Shown here in pieces: positions 25,015-33,119 of a stretch of 45,418 bases of DNA (positions are counted from its first letter, which is position 1; the number at the start of each line of letters is the position of its first letter). Both the position numbers and the translations under genes were made by a program. The notes below the pieces were generated by a model. That model was given only the letters and a program-made list of their open reading frames with translations. It had not been told where the DNA came from and did not search any database. The DNA comes from an uncultured Clostridia bacterium (lineage in GTDB: Bacteria; Bacillota; Clostridia; Oscillospirales; Ruminococcaceae). Location of the stretch: assembly GCA_947177735.1 (NCBI GenBank), contig CAMWVP010000008.1, positions 1-45,418 of the forward strand, read 5' to 3'.

Positions 25015-25437
25015 ATGGCAATCGAGTATATAGACAAAGCTCCGACACTGGAGGAATACAAGGAAATGCGCCGCGCCGTAAATTTTATGGTGCTTTCGGA
25101 CAGGATAGCGAGCAACGCGCTGAACAACGCGTTTCACATCACGACCGTCCGCGATGACGGCAGGGCGATAGGGATGATACGCGTTCTGTCGGACGGCAGC
25201 TACGCAAACTTTATCACCGATGTGATGGTGATCCCCGAGTATCAGCACCGGGGCATCGGCAGGGAGATGATGCGCCGCACGATGGAGTATATGCGCTCTA
25301 CGCTGCTCCCGGGTGAAACGATCGTGCTCTACCTGATGTCCGCGACGGGCAAGGAGGAATTTTACAAGCAGTTCGGTTTCAGGGAGCGTCCAAACGAGGT
25401 CTGGGGCGCGGGTATGAGCCAGTGGATACACGGATAG
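25015..25437 (+). CDS. GNAT-family N-acetyltransferase
   Basis: A 140-residue GNAT protein of the short, single-domain type. The central strand ANFITDVMVIPEYQHRGIGREMMRRTMEYM shows the acetyl-CoA loop Q-x-R-G-I-G (about residues 79-84), and the end FYKQFGFRERP is the usual tail motif. The acceptor is unknown. It follows the ftsH terminator closely, with GGAAAGGA before the ATG, and has no promoter that I can see, so it probably relies on read-through. Confidence 0.85.
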   Translation: MAIEYIDKAPTLEEYKEMRRAVNFMVLSDRIASNALNNAFHITTVRDDGRAIGMIRVLSDGSYANFITDVMVIPEYQHRGIGREMMRRTMEYMRSTLLPGETIVLYLMSATGKEEFYKQFGFRERPNEVWGAGMSQWIHG

Positions 25438-25457
25438 CGCAAAGTGTGAAAAAAGCA

Positions 25458-25486
25458 TTGACAAATCCGCGCGAATATGGTATTAT
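25458..25486 (+). promoter_or_regulatory. SigA promoter of the zinc-ribbon membrane protein gene
   Basis: TTGACA (25458-25463), 17-base spacer, TATTAT (25481-25486). A GGGGC/GCCCC hairpin (25498-25510) sits in the leader, an arrangement like that before the gene at 10659. Confidence 0.85.
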
Positions 25487-25534
25487 ATAAACAGGCAGGG
25501 GCTAAGCCCCGAGAATACTTATGTGAGGTAAATT

Positions 25535-26032
25535 ATGGAAAGATTTTGCAGTAAATGCGGTACGTTGGTGCAGGGCGAGGGCAAGTTCTGTCCGTCCTGC
25601 GGAGCAGAGCTTGAAAGCGCTGTCGACCTCGGAAAGCCCGCGCCGTCCGTTGAGCCGATGCAGTCGACTCCGGCGCCGTCGGAAAACCTTTATACAAACA
25701 CGAATTCGGCACAGATGCCCGCCTATCCGCAGAGCTACAACAACAACAACAACAATAGCTACAATGCGAATACGCAGGAGATGACCGTCGGACAGTGGGT
25801 ACTGACGATATTCCTGTCGGGTCTGAGCATCGTGGGTCTGATACTTTTGTTTATCTGGGCGTTTGGCGACACGCCGCAGCCCAAAAAGAACTATGCGCGT
25901 GCGATGCTTATCTGGCAGGCTATCGCGTTGGGAATAAGTATCCTATATATCATCGGGCTTTTCTCGTGCGTATTTTCGGGGATCGGCTCGAGTGATTTTG
26001 GCGACATATTCCGCGAGATACAGTATTACTAA
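25535..26032 (+). CDS. Zinc-ribbon membrane protein
   Basis: A 165-residue protein. The N-terminal zinc ribbon FCSKCGTLV...KFCPSCGAEL supplies two CxxC pairs (Cys5/Cys8 and about Cys20/Cys23). A disordered Pro/Ser/Asn linker with a run of asparagines (about residues 70-75) follows, then two hydrophobic helices (about 90-110 and 125-150). Such zinc_ribbon_2 plus membrane proteins are common in gut Clostridia with no assigned role. It has its own promoter and terminator. Confidence 0.8.
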   Translation: MERFCSKCGTLVQGEGKFCPSCGAELESAVDLGKPAPSVEPMQSTPAPSENLYTNTNSAQMPAYPQSYNNNNNNSYNANTQEMTVGQWVLTIFLSGLSIVGLILLFIWAFGDTPQPKKNYARAMLIWQAIALGISILYIIGLFSCVFSGIGSSDFGDIFREIQYY

Positions 26033-26038
26033 GATCAT

Positions 26039-26070
26039 GCTGCCGAAACAACTTTTTCGGCAGCTTTTTT
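26039..26070 (+). terminator. Strong intrinsic terminator
   Basis: GCTGCCGAAA (26039-26048) pairs with TTTCGGCAGC (26055-26064), followed by six T (26065-26070). It begins 6 bases after the stop of the zinc-ribbon gene. Confidence 0.93.
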
Positions 26071-26080
26071 GGAGAACGTT

Positions 26081-26848
26081 ATGTGTAAAATATTGTCAAT
26101 AATCGTCAGAATTATCATCGCGGCAGGCGCTCTCGTAATGCTAGTCTGGGTAGACCTGAACTTCTTCACCGCCGGAACGATCATCGGCAGCGTCCTTTTC
26201 GGCGTGATATTTCTCTGCGCAGTTATGTGGAAGCAGCTGTGCAGGCTGATAAAGTGGCTTTGGGGCAAGCTCGCCGGCAGGATAGCGGTCATTGCCGTGG
26301 GCGGCATCGCGGGGGTCTGCGCGGTGCTGTGTATGATCTTCACGGTCAATATGGCGGCGTGTATGGACAAGCCGCTTGACGATACAAAGGCGGTTATAGT
26401 GCTGGGTTGTCAGGTCAAGGGAGATCAACCCAGCTCCATGCTCGCGTACAGGCTTGTCGCCGCCGCGGACGTGCTCGAGGAGCACCCCGAGGCGGTCTGT
26501 GTGGTGAGCGGCGGTCAGGGAAACGGCGAGGATATCACCGAGGCTGAGGCGATGCGGCGGTATCTTATCGAGCTCGGCATTGACGACAGCCGCATAATCA
26601 AGGAGGACAGGTCGGTCAGCACGCGCGAGAATATAAGGTTTTCGGCGGCGCTGCTTTCGGAGCGCGGGATAACCGACAATGTGGTGATAGTTACCAGCGA
26701 TTTCCACCAGTACCGCGCCGATATCTACGCGCGCAAAAACGGCTACAGGACGGTGGGACACCGCTCCTCGAAAACCCCCGCGCGGAACATCGCGAACTAT
26801 TGGATACGCGAGTGGGCGGCTATTATGGCGGTGCATCTGGGCTTGTAA
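26081..26848 (+). CDS. YdcF/SanA-type DUF218 membrane protein
   Basis: A 255-residue protein with three N-terminal membrane helices (about residues 4-24, 29-50 and 66-88) and a DUF218 domain. Domain marks are AVIVLGCQVKGDQPSSML, VSGGQGNGEDITEAEAM, the STRENIRFS motif and VTSDFHQYRA. The family (YdcF, SanA, ElyC) is linked to envelope integrity and undecaprenyl-phosphate use in other bacteria; its chemistry is unsettled. The ATG at 26081 follows GGAG (26071-26074). The gene begins just past the previous terminator with no clear promoter of its own. Confidence 0.82.
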   Translation: MCKILSIIVRIIIAAGALVMLVWVDLNFFTAGTIIGSVLFGVIFLCAVMWKQLCRLIKWLWGKLAGRIAVIAVGGIAGVCAVLCMIFTVNMAACMDKPLDDTKAVIVLGCQVKGDQPSSMLAYRLVAAADVLEEHPEAVCVVSGGQGNGEDITEAEAMRRYLIELGIDDSRIIKEDRSVSTRENIRFSAALLSERGITDNVVIVTSDFHQYRADIYARKNGYRTVGHRSSKTPARNIANYWIREWAAIMAVHLGL

Positions 26849-26915
26849 AAATGTCGGAAAACGGCTCTTAAACCCGGCAAAATTTGTTGAAAAAATGGGA
26901 AATTCGTACAGTGCC

Positions 26916-26944
26916 TTGACAAAATAAGGACATTGTGCTACAAT
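26916..26944 (+). promoter_or_regulatory. SigA promoter of the amino-acid ABC operon
   Basis: TTGACA (26916-26921), 17-base spacer, TACAAT (26939-26944). The leader of about 60 nt shows no riboswitch or T-box features. Confidence 0.88.
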
Positions 26945-27013
26945 ATGTAAGTTAAGTGAGAAAGCGGCGTTCTGCTTTACTCTGATAAACAGATAAAAGA
27001 AAGGTGAAAACAA

Positions 27014-27835
27014 ATGAAAAAGTTAATTGCGCTTATTATGGGCGCGGTAATGTGCCTGGGTCTTTGCGGATGTAACAGCAACGGCTCGGACGGCAATTCC
27101 GCATCCGGCAACAACACCGACTGGAACTACATCAAGAACAAGGGCGAGGCTATTATAGGAATTACATACTACGAGCCTATGAATTACCTTGACGAAAACG
27201 GCGAGCTTACGGGCTTTGAAACCGAGTTCACCAAGGCTGTATGCGAGAAGCTGGGTGTTACTCCGAAGTTCCAGGTCATCGACTGGAAGAAAAAGGAGAT
27301 CGAGCTTAAATCCAAGACGATCGACCTTATCTGGAACGGTCTTACCGTAACAGACGAACGCAGAGAGAACATGGCGTTTTCCACGACTTACCTCAAGAAT
27401 AGGCAGGTGGTTATAATCAAAAAGGATAACGCCGAAAAGTACACCGACACCAAGTCCATGGCGGGCGCGTCTGTCGCTTTTGAAGCCGGATCCGCGGGCG
27501 AGGACGCGGCAAACGCGGACGATACGCTTAAGGACTGCAAGCAGATAGGCTGCGACGCACAGAAGGATGCGGTTCTGGAAGTGAAAGCGGGCACTGCCGA
27601 GATAGGGATCGTTGACTACACGCTCGCGAGAAGCGCCGTAGACAGCGATGATTTCTCCGATCTTATGATACTCGAATCCGTTCAGCTTATGGACGAGGAT
27701 TACGCGGTAGGCGTCCGTCTTGAGGATACCGAGACCCTCGCGAAGATCAATCAGGCTATCGACGAGCTTGCAAAGGACGGCACTCTGCTTGATCTTGCAA
27801 AGAAGTACGGCGTCGACGATATTTACGCACTGTAA
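27014..27835 (+). CDS. Amino-acid ABC transporter substrate-binding lipoprotein
   Basis: Extracellular lipid-anchored receptor of the SBP_bac_3 family for polar amino acids. The lipoprotein signal ends at the lipobox LCGC (Cys20). The first domain (GEAIIGITYYEPMNYLDENGELTGFETEFTKAVCEKLG, in pieces from about residue 43) and the motif WNGLTVTDERRENMAFSTTY match the glutamine/cystine/arginine group. The ligand cannot be fixed from sequence. 273 residues. It is followed by permease and ATPase genes, completing the transporter, and by two hairpins that probably keep its mRNA more abundant than theirs. Confidence 0.92.
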   Translation: MKKLIALIMGAVMCLGLCGCNSNGSDGNSASGNNTDWNYIKNKGEAIIGITYYEPMNYLDENGELTGFETEFTKAVCEKLGVTPKFQVIDWKKKEIELKSKTIDLIWNGLTVTDERRENMAFSTTYLKNRQVVIIKKDNAEKYTDTKSMAGASVAFEAGSAGEDAANADDTLKDCKQIGCDAQKDAVLEVKAGTAEIGIVDYTLARSAVDSDDFSDLMILESVQLMDEDYAVGVRLEDTETLAKINQAIDELAKDGTLLDLAKKYGVDDIYAL

Positions 27836-27839
27836 TTAA

Positions 27840-27879
27840 AGAGCACGGCACGGTTTTGTAAATCACCGCGCCGTGCTCT
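27840..27879 (+). other. Intercistronic hairpin 1 after the binding-protein gene
   Basis: AGAGCACGGC (27840-27849) pairs perfectly with GCCGTGCTCT (27870-27879). No T-run follows. It is likely a partial terminator or 3'-end stabiliser that lets the receptor be made in excess. Confidence 0.7.
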
Positions 27880-27880
27880 A

Positions 27881-27932
27881 TACTTATCCCGCTTATCTGT
27901 CATTTTATTTGATGCTCCGAGTGGGATAAGTA
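27881..27932 (+). other. Intercistronic hairpin 2 before the permease gene
   Basis: TACTTATCCC (27881-27890) pairs perfectly with GGGATAAGTA (27923-27932) around a 32-base AT-rich loop. It starts 1 base after hairpin 1 and ends 25 bases before the permease start. Confidence 0.65.
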
Positions 27933-27957
27933 CGTACATAATGGAAAAGGAAAAAAT

Positions 27958-28605
27958 ATGAGTTTTCTTGAGGTTACAAAACAGCTTGCGAACGGCTTTG
28001 GCGTTACTGTCGTCATTTTTCTGATAACGCTTGTCGTATCGCTTCCGCTGGGACTGGTAATAACATTCGGCTCCATGTCGAAAATTCTGCCCGTAAAGTG
28101 GATAACAAAGACGTTTGTCTGGATAATCCGCGGTACTCCGCTTATGCTGCAAATAATTCTGATATTCTACGGACCCGGGCTGCTGTTCAAAATGCAGGCG
28201 CTGCCGCGTCTTACGGCGGTGCTTATCGCGTTTATCATCAACTATTCCTGCTATTTTTCGGAGATATACCGCGGCGGTATCGAGAGCATTCCCAAGGGAC
28301 AGTACGAGGCGGGTCAGGTGCTCGGTATGACGAAAACGCAGATATTCTTCAAGATAGTGCTGTTTCAGGTCATAAAGCGCATAGTGCCGCCGATGGGTAA
28401 CGAGATAATCACGCTCGTCAAGGATACCTCGCTGGCACGTGTAATTGCGGTGACGGAGCTTGTCAAGGCGGCTGAGGATATCGTAAGTATGAAGATGATC
28501 ATCTGGCCGCTGTTCTATATCGGCGCGTTCTATCTGGTGTTCTCGGCGCTGCTGACGGTGCTGCTCAATTACGTCGAGAAGAAGATGAACTATTACAGCG
28601 GCTGA
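27958..28605 (+). CDS. Amino-acid ABC transporter permease
   Basis: A 215-residue inner-membrane subunit of the HisM/GlnP type with about five helices. The family start TVVIFLITLVVSLPLG, the WIIRGTPLMLQ block and the EAA loop EAGQVLGMTKTQIFFKIVLFQ (in two halves, about residues 120-140) are clear. It contacts the ATPase encoded next, 12 bases downstream. As no second permease gene is present, it probably forms a homodimer. AAAAGG precedes the ATG. Confidence 0.93.
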   Translation: MSFLEVTKQLANGFGVTVVIFLITLVVSLPLGLVITFGSMSKILPVKWITKTFVWIIRGTPLMLQIILIFYGPGLLFKMQALPRLTAVLIAFIINYSCYFSEIYRGGIESIPKGQYEAGQVLGMTKTQIFFKIVLFQVIKRIVPPMGNEIITLVKDTSLARVIAVTELVKAAEDIVSMKMIIWPLFYIGAFYLVFSALLTVLLNYVEKKMNYYSG

Positions 28606-28617
28606 CGGAGGATAGAT

Positions 28618-29406
28618 ATGGATTTTTTAGAAGTAAACGGAATTCACAAATCCTTCGGAAAAACGGAGGTTTTAAAGGGCATTGATTTCTCGATGGAAAA
28701 GGGAGAGGTGCTTGCGATAATCGGCAGCTCGGGCAGCGGCAAGACGACGATGCTGCGCTGCCTGAATTTCCTCGAAACGCCCGACAAAGGGAGCATTTCG
28801 GTCAACGGAGATATGTTGTACAGCTCCGACGAGCCGCCCTACTCCGACACTCAGAAGCGTGAAAAGCGGCTGCATTTCGGGTTGGTGTTTCAGCAGTTCA
28901 ACCTGTTCCCGCAGTACAACGTACTTAAGAACGTCTCTCTGGCGCAGGAACTGAGACAGCTCAAGGGTAAAAAGTTCTCCGTAACGGAGAAAAGGGAAAT
29001 AATAAGGAATATTGACGACAATTCGCGGCGGCTGCTTGACACGGTCGGGCTTTCCGAAAAGGTGAATAATTACCCCTGCGAGCTTTCGGGCGGACAGCAG
29101 CAGCGTGTCGCTATCGCGCGTGCGTTGGCGCTGAACCCCGATATACTCTGCTTTGACGAACCGACCTCCGCGCTTGACCCCGAGCTTACGGGAGAAGTAC
29201 TGCGCGTTATCCGCGAACTGAAAACCTCCGACCGCACAATGATAGTAGTCACCCACGAGATGAATTTCGCGCGCGGAGTAGCCGACAAGGTCATCTTCAT
29301 GGCGGACGGCGTTATCGAGGAATACGGAACGCCCGACGAGGTGTTCGGCGCGCCCAAGAGCGAAAAGACCAAGAGCTTTCTGGAGAAGTCGCTGGAAAAT
29401 CCGTAA
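28618..29406 (+). CDS. Amino-acid ABC transporter ATP-binding protein
   Basis: A 262-residue ATPase of the GlnQ/HisP group. Walker A is GSSGSGKTT (about residue 37), the signature LSGGQQQRVAIARAL, Walker B ILCFDEPTSALDPE, and the switch His is in VVTHEMNFA. An insertion of about 20 residues (KGKKFSVTEKREIIRNI) lies between the Q-loop and the signature, longer than in GlnQ. It completes the transporter with the two genes before it. No terminator was seen right after it. Confidence 0.93.
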   Translation: MDFLEVNGIHKSFGKTEVLKGIDFSMEKGEVLAIIGSSGSGKTTMLRCLNFLETPDKGSISVNGDMLYSSDEPPYSDTQKREKRLHFGLVFQQFNLFPQYNVLKNVSLAQELRQLKGKKFSVTEKREIIRNIDDNSRRLLDTVGLSEKVNNYPCELSGGQQQRVAIARALALNPDILCFDEPTSALDPELTGEVLRVIRELKTSDRTMIVVTHEMNFARGVADKVIFMADGVIEEYGTPDEVFGAPKSEKTKSFLEKSLENP

Positions 29407-29439
29407 AATTTGTTTTGGAGAGCGGCAAGGTTTATGGAA

Positions 29440-29468
29440 TTGGTTTAACACCGTCCTGCGGCTGTAAT
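29440..29468 (+). promoter_or_regulatory. Possible promoter of the FtsX-type ABC operon
   Basis: TTGGTT (29440-29445), 17-base spacer, TGTAAT (29463-29468). Four of six and five of six bases match consensus. It would start a transcript about 35 bases before the permease ATG. Confidence 0.45.
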
Positions 29469-29510
29469 TTTAACCTCACCTATTTTTGTGTTATAAAGGC
29501 GGAAACATCA

Positions 29511-32330
29511 ATGAAAGCAAATTTATTTTTAATCCGAAAATATTGGCAGTGCCACAAATTTCAGTTTGTAAAAATCATCACGGCAATTATGTTCTTGACC
29601 GCTTTAGTGACCACGTCGCTGCTTATCGAGCGCACCGAGCTGCGGCGGGAGCTGCGGGATATTCAGTTCCGAAACGGCTTGGGCTCGATGGTTTACGGCG
29701 GGAATTTGAACGGAGGCAGATTTATACGCGATAAGCTGATCTCCGACGAGCAGCTTGAAATTCTCCGCGAGGACGAGCGCGTTGAGCGTGTCGGGAAAGC
29801 GGCGATCCTCGGGAAGATCGGAGACGAGCGGCGGCAGTACACCTGCGGCGCGTATTACGACGAAAACGCCCGCGAGCTCGAAAATTTAGAGCTCCTCGCG
29901 GGGCGTTTCCCCGAGAGCTCCGGAGAGGCTGCCATTCACGATTATATCGCGGAAAATCTGTTCTTCGAGTTCGAGCCGCAAAACGCCCTCGGGCGGGAGA
30001 TTACGCTCGATTTGTTCGACTTTGACGGAAACACCAACAAAACGGGCGCGAAAGTCGGCGAGCTTACAATCAAGATCGTCGGCGTAATAAAATCAAGCGC
30101 TAACCCGGGGCGCCCGGACAAGGAGTACTATCAGTTCTTCAATGACGGCGGCGCGGAGCTTTCAACACCGGTGGTTTATTTGTACCACGGCGACGTTCCG
30201 CTGAGCGAAAACTCGCAGACATACGCCTATATCGAGTACGCCGGCGCGGACGTTTACACCGAAGAGTTCTACGAGGAGCACGGGGCTTTCATGAGGGAGA
30301 TGCTCGAAAACGGCTTGATGATCGGGCAGAATATGGAGGCGCAGAGCGTTTCGTCGCTCGTAAATTTCGCGTACCAAAGCAGCGATATTTCCACGAAGAT
30401 CTACCCGTCCGACACGACAACCGCGATCCGATATTTCAGCCTGCTTGCGATCGTCATCTCGTCAATTGCGCTGTTCGGCGTGCTTTACCCGATAATTACC
30501 GAACGGGAAAAATCGCTTGAAACAATGCGAAATCTCGGAGCTTCAAAGCGCCGCAAGTATTTGATACTTTTCATGGAAGCTCTGATATTTCTGACAGTCG
30601 GAGTGCTTGTGGGATTTGTGCTTTCGGCGGGCGTTTACGAGCTGATCTTAGCGCTCCAAAAAAGCCTGCTCGGACTTCCCGCTCTGCGCGCGTATTCGGC
30701 GGAGTGGGGCGTTGAAAAAATCTCGGAGAATCCGTTTGTTACCGCGGTGATTTGCAGCGCGGCGGTGCTTGCTTTGGGCTATTTGATCTACTTCGCGAGC
30801 CATATAAAACGCGGCGCGAAAACACCGAAAAAGAACGCCAAGCCGCGGAGCCTCGGGCTGCTGCTGGGCAGAGTATCCGGCACGTTCTTCGCGAATTTCA
30901 CTCACGCGCTGCTTGTCGCGGCGGTGATCTTCACCTGCACGTTCGGGTATTGCTATTCGACGACGAACGGCAAGGGCAGCAGTCGGTGGTTCAGGAGCGA
31001 GGAATTTAACGGCGACAGCTTTTTCGCGGTCGGAAATCTCGACCTGCGCGAGATAGGCGCGGACGCTGTGATCTACAGCCTTAACAGCGGCGCGGGCAGC
31101 ATACGCGTCGACCGAAACACCGGCATAACTCCCGATGAGGCGCGGCAGCTCGGCGAAATTCCCGGAATAACCGACGTGCAGTGCTTCGCGAGAAGCGAAG
31201 GATTTACGCTCGTCTATCCGCAAGCCTCCGAAAACATTCCCGCGCCGCTTCTCGGAACGGAGCTTGAGTGGTATGAGGGCGCGGAACAGGTGCTCCCGAT
31301 CTTCGATTATTACTACTACGAAACCGTCGCGTTTTTCCTGAACGATGCGGTTATCTCATCGCTCAAAGATTATGTCACGGAGGGCGAAATCGGGCAATAC
31401 AAAAACGGCGTTGCGGAGATCATTTTCGAGGGAAAAGCCCCGAGCTTCAGCGTCGGTGAAGCGCTTCAAACGATCTCGATCGACAACCAATACACCGCCG
31501 ACGTGGATATTTTTGAGCGCGAGGCAATTGTTGAGGCGATTGTAACTCTTCCCGAAAGCGCCCGCGAAAGCCACCCCGCGATGTATGAACTTTTAGGGGA
31601 TTTGGACGTCAGAAATATAAGGTTCGCCGCCCCGCAGGCAAATACCGAGTTTATTTCGCCGCTGAAAAGCAATTACGATTACACGGTCGTCAAATACGCC
31701 GAAAACGCGGACGCTTCGCGGGTTTTCTCGCAGATAAAGCAGACCGTGTTGAGCGATCAGGCAATGATAATAAGCACGCTTGCCGGGGCGCGAAAGAGCT
31801 ATTCCGAAAACCTCGCCGCCCATTTTGCGAGCATTATCTCAATCATAGCGGTTATCTTTCTGATGATGACGGCGGGCTTTTACGCGATTATCCAGACGCG
31901 ACTCGAAAGTGCCGGAAAGAACTTTGCGACGCTCCGCGCGCTGGGAATGTCGCGAAAGGCGCACAAGAGGCTTTTCGCGCTGCACACTCTGCGAAATACC
32001 GTTTTCGGCTGCATAGGCGGGGCGGCGCTGTCCTACGCGGCGAAGTGGCTGCTCCGCCTGCGCGAGCAAAAATGCCTTCAAATGCTCGGCGGGGGTGACG
32101 GAGGCTATTCGGACCTCGGGCTGGACGAGCTCCAGAGGGCGTTCATCAACAACTCCGAGCACTATCTGCTGCTGGATTACGAAATGCAGTATGTCCCGAT
32201 AATCGGTTTTCTGTTGTTGTTAAGCGGAATTTTGCTGTTGTTATCCGCGGCGTTCGCGTTTGCGGTTTTTTCCAAAACAGACAAGGAAACTATTATGGAA
32301 CAAATTAATGAAAAGGAGCGCAGCTTATGA
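29511..32330 (+). CDS. FtsX/MacB-type ABC transporter permease
   Basis: A 939-residue permease with two FtsX-type modules. After a first membrane helix (about residues 20-38) comes a large extracytoplasmic domain (about 40-300), three helices (about 300-420, with LYPIITEREKSLETMRNLGASKRRK as the coupling region), a second helix and extracytoplasmic domain (about 465-765), and a final helix group with TLRALGMSRKAHKR. Such twin-module permeases move peptides or lipids, or sense antimicrobials, in Firmicutes; the substrate is unknown here. No two-component system adjoins. The ATG at 29511 follows AAGGCGG; an open frame from 29415 has no ribosome site. It overlaps its ATPase gene by 4 bases. Confidence 0.85.
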   Translation: MKANLFLIRKYWQCHKFQFVKIITAIMFLTALVTTSLLIERTELRRELRDIQFRNGLGSMVYGGNLNGGRFIRDKLISDEQLEILREDERVERVGKAAILGKIGDERRQYTCGAYYDENARELENLELLAGRFPESSGEAAIHDYIAENLFFEFEPQNALGREITLDLFDFDGNTNKTGAKVGELTIKIVGVIKSSANPGRPDKEYYQFFNDGGAELSTPVVYLYHGDVPLSENSQTYAYIEYAGADVYTEEFYEEHGAFMREMLENGLMIGQNMEAQSVSSLVNFAYQSSDISTKIYPSDTTTAIRYFSLLAIVISSIALFGVLYPIITEREKSLETMRNLGASKRRKYLILFMEALIFLTVGVLVGFVLSAGVYELILALQKSLLGLPALRAYSAEWGVEKISENPFVTAVICSAAVLALGYLIYFASHIKRGAKTPKKNAKPRSLGLLLGRVSGTFFANFTHALLVAAVIFTCTFGYCYSTTNGKGSSRWFRSEEFNGDSFFAVGNLDLREIGADAVIYSLNSGAGSIRVDRNTGITPDEARQLGEIPGITDVQCFARSEGFTLVYPQASENIPAPLLGTELEWYEGAEQVLPIFDYYYYETVAFFLNDAVISSLKDYVTEGEIGQYKNGVAEIIFEGKAPSFSVGEALQTISIDNQYTADVDIFEREAIVEAIVTLPESARESHPAMYELLGDLDVRNIRFAAPQANTEFISPLKSNYDYTVVKYAENADASRVFSQIKQTVLSDQAMIISTLAGARKSYSENLAAHFASIISIIAVIFLMMTAGFYAIIQTRLESAGKNFATLRALGMSRKAHKRLFALHTLRNTVFGCIGGAALSYAAKWLLRLREQKCLQMLGGGDGGYSDLGLDELQRAFINNSEHYLLLDYEMQYVPIIGFLLLLSGILLLLSAAFAFAVFSKTDKETIMEQINEKERSL

Positions 32331-32986
32331 TCGCAGTAAAAAATCTTACAAAAATTTATGGAAAAGACGATGCGGCGGTTCACGCCTTATCCGAGTGCAG
32401 CATTACTTTCGATCAAGGAAAATTCACCGCTATTATCGGAACGTCGGGCAGCGGGAAATCGACTCTGCTTCACCTGGCGGCGGGACTTGACACGGCTGAT
32501 ACGGGAGAAATATTTTATGACAGCACGAATATTCTTTCGCTGGGCGATGTGGAATTATCGCGGTTCAGGCTCAAAAACATCGGCGTTGTTTTCCAGTTCT
32601 TCAATCTGATACCCGAACTTACCGCGCGGGAAAATATTCTTCTACCGCTTATGCTTGATAAAACACCCGTTGATACGTCGTATTTCGAAATGCTTACCGA
32701 CAAGCTCGAAATTTCAAACAGACTGTCGCATTATCCCTCGCAGCTTTCGGGCGGTCAGCAGCAGCGGACGGCAATAGCCCGTGCGCTCATTCACAAACCG
32801 AGTATTTTGCTGTGTGACGAGCCAACCGGAAATCTAGACTCAAAATCCGGAGCCGAAGTTCTGAAGCTGCTCTCATCGCTTCAGAAGTCGCTCGGCTTGA
32901 CCATAGTTATGGTTACGCATGATGAAAAAATTGCCGCACAAGCCGATAAAATCGTGAGGATCGAGGACGGAAAAATATGCGGGTAG
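32327..32986 (+). CDS. ABC transporter ATP-binding protein, MacB/LolD type
   Basis: A 219-residue ATPase partner of the preceding permease. Walker A GTSGSGKST (about residue 36), Q-loop VVFQFFNLIPELTARENI, signature LSGGQQQRTAIARAL, Walker B ILLCDEPTGNLDSKS and the VMVTHDEKIA switch are all present. The pattern FFNLIPELTA and DEPTGNLD mark the MacB/LolD/BceA branch. Start ATG overlaps the permease stop (ATGA), so the two subunits are coupled. Its A/T use is visibly higher than in neighbouring housekeeping genes. Confidence 0.92.
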   Translation: MIAVKNLTKIYGKDDAAVHALSECSITFDQGKFTAIIGTSGSGKSTLLHLAAGLDTADTGEIFYDSTNILSLGDVELSRFRLKNIGVVFQFFNLIPELTARENILLPLMLDKTPVDTSYFEMLTDKLEISNRLSHYPSQLSGGQQQRTAIARALIHKPSILLCDEPTGNLDSKSGAEVLKLLSSLQKSLGLTIVMVTHDEKIAAQADKIVRIEDGKICG

Positions 32987-33019
32987 GACAGAGGCACCCG
33001 TGTTTGGATTAGCGGATCG

Positions 33020-33046
33020 AAGCCGCAGACGTTATATCTGCGGCTT
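33020..33046 (+). terminator. Hairpin after the ABC operon
   Basis: AAGCCGCAGA (33020-33029) pairs with TCTGCGGCTT (33037-33046), a perfect 10-bp stem with a 7-base loop. The downstream T-run is poor, so it is a weak or assisted terminator. Confidence 0.6.
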
Positions 33047-33076
33047 TGCTATGTTTGAAAATCATTACCGACAGTA

Positions 33077-33103
33077 AGACCTACGTCAAGCAACCAATCA
33101 TTG
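33077..33103. repeat. Direct repeat copy 1 flanking the HTH-methyltransferase gene
   Basis: A 27-bp unit matching copy 2 (34155-34181) at 22 positions, with a perfect core GTCAAGCAACC and a perfect AGACC edge. On the minus strand it keeps a TTGACG -35-like box, but the 17-base-distant -10 is poor. It lies just downstream of the gene stop. Confidence 0.6.
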
Positions 33104-33119
33104 TAATGCACGCCATTTT

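Noticed and set aside
25741-25758. Run of AAC codons as a repeat or CRISPR-like unit
   Set aside because: It is a codon repeat inside the zinc-ribbon gene, encoding an asparagine-rich linker.
29415-29510. Upstream extension of the FtsX-type permease
   Set aside because: The open frame runs up to 29415, but a ribosome site (AAGGCGG) and a membrane-protein-like N-terminus fit the ATG at 29511.
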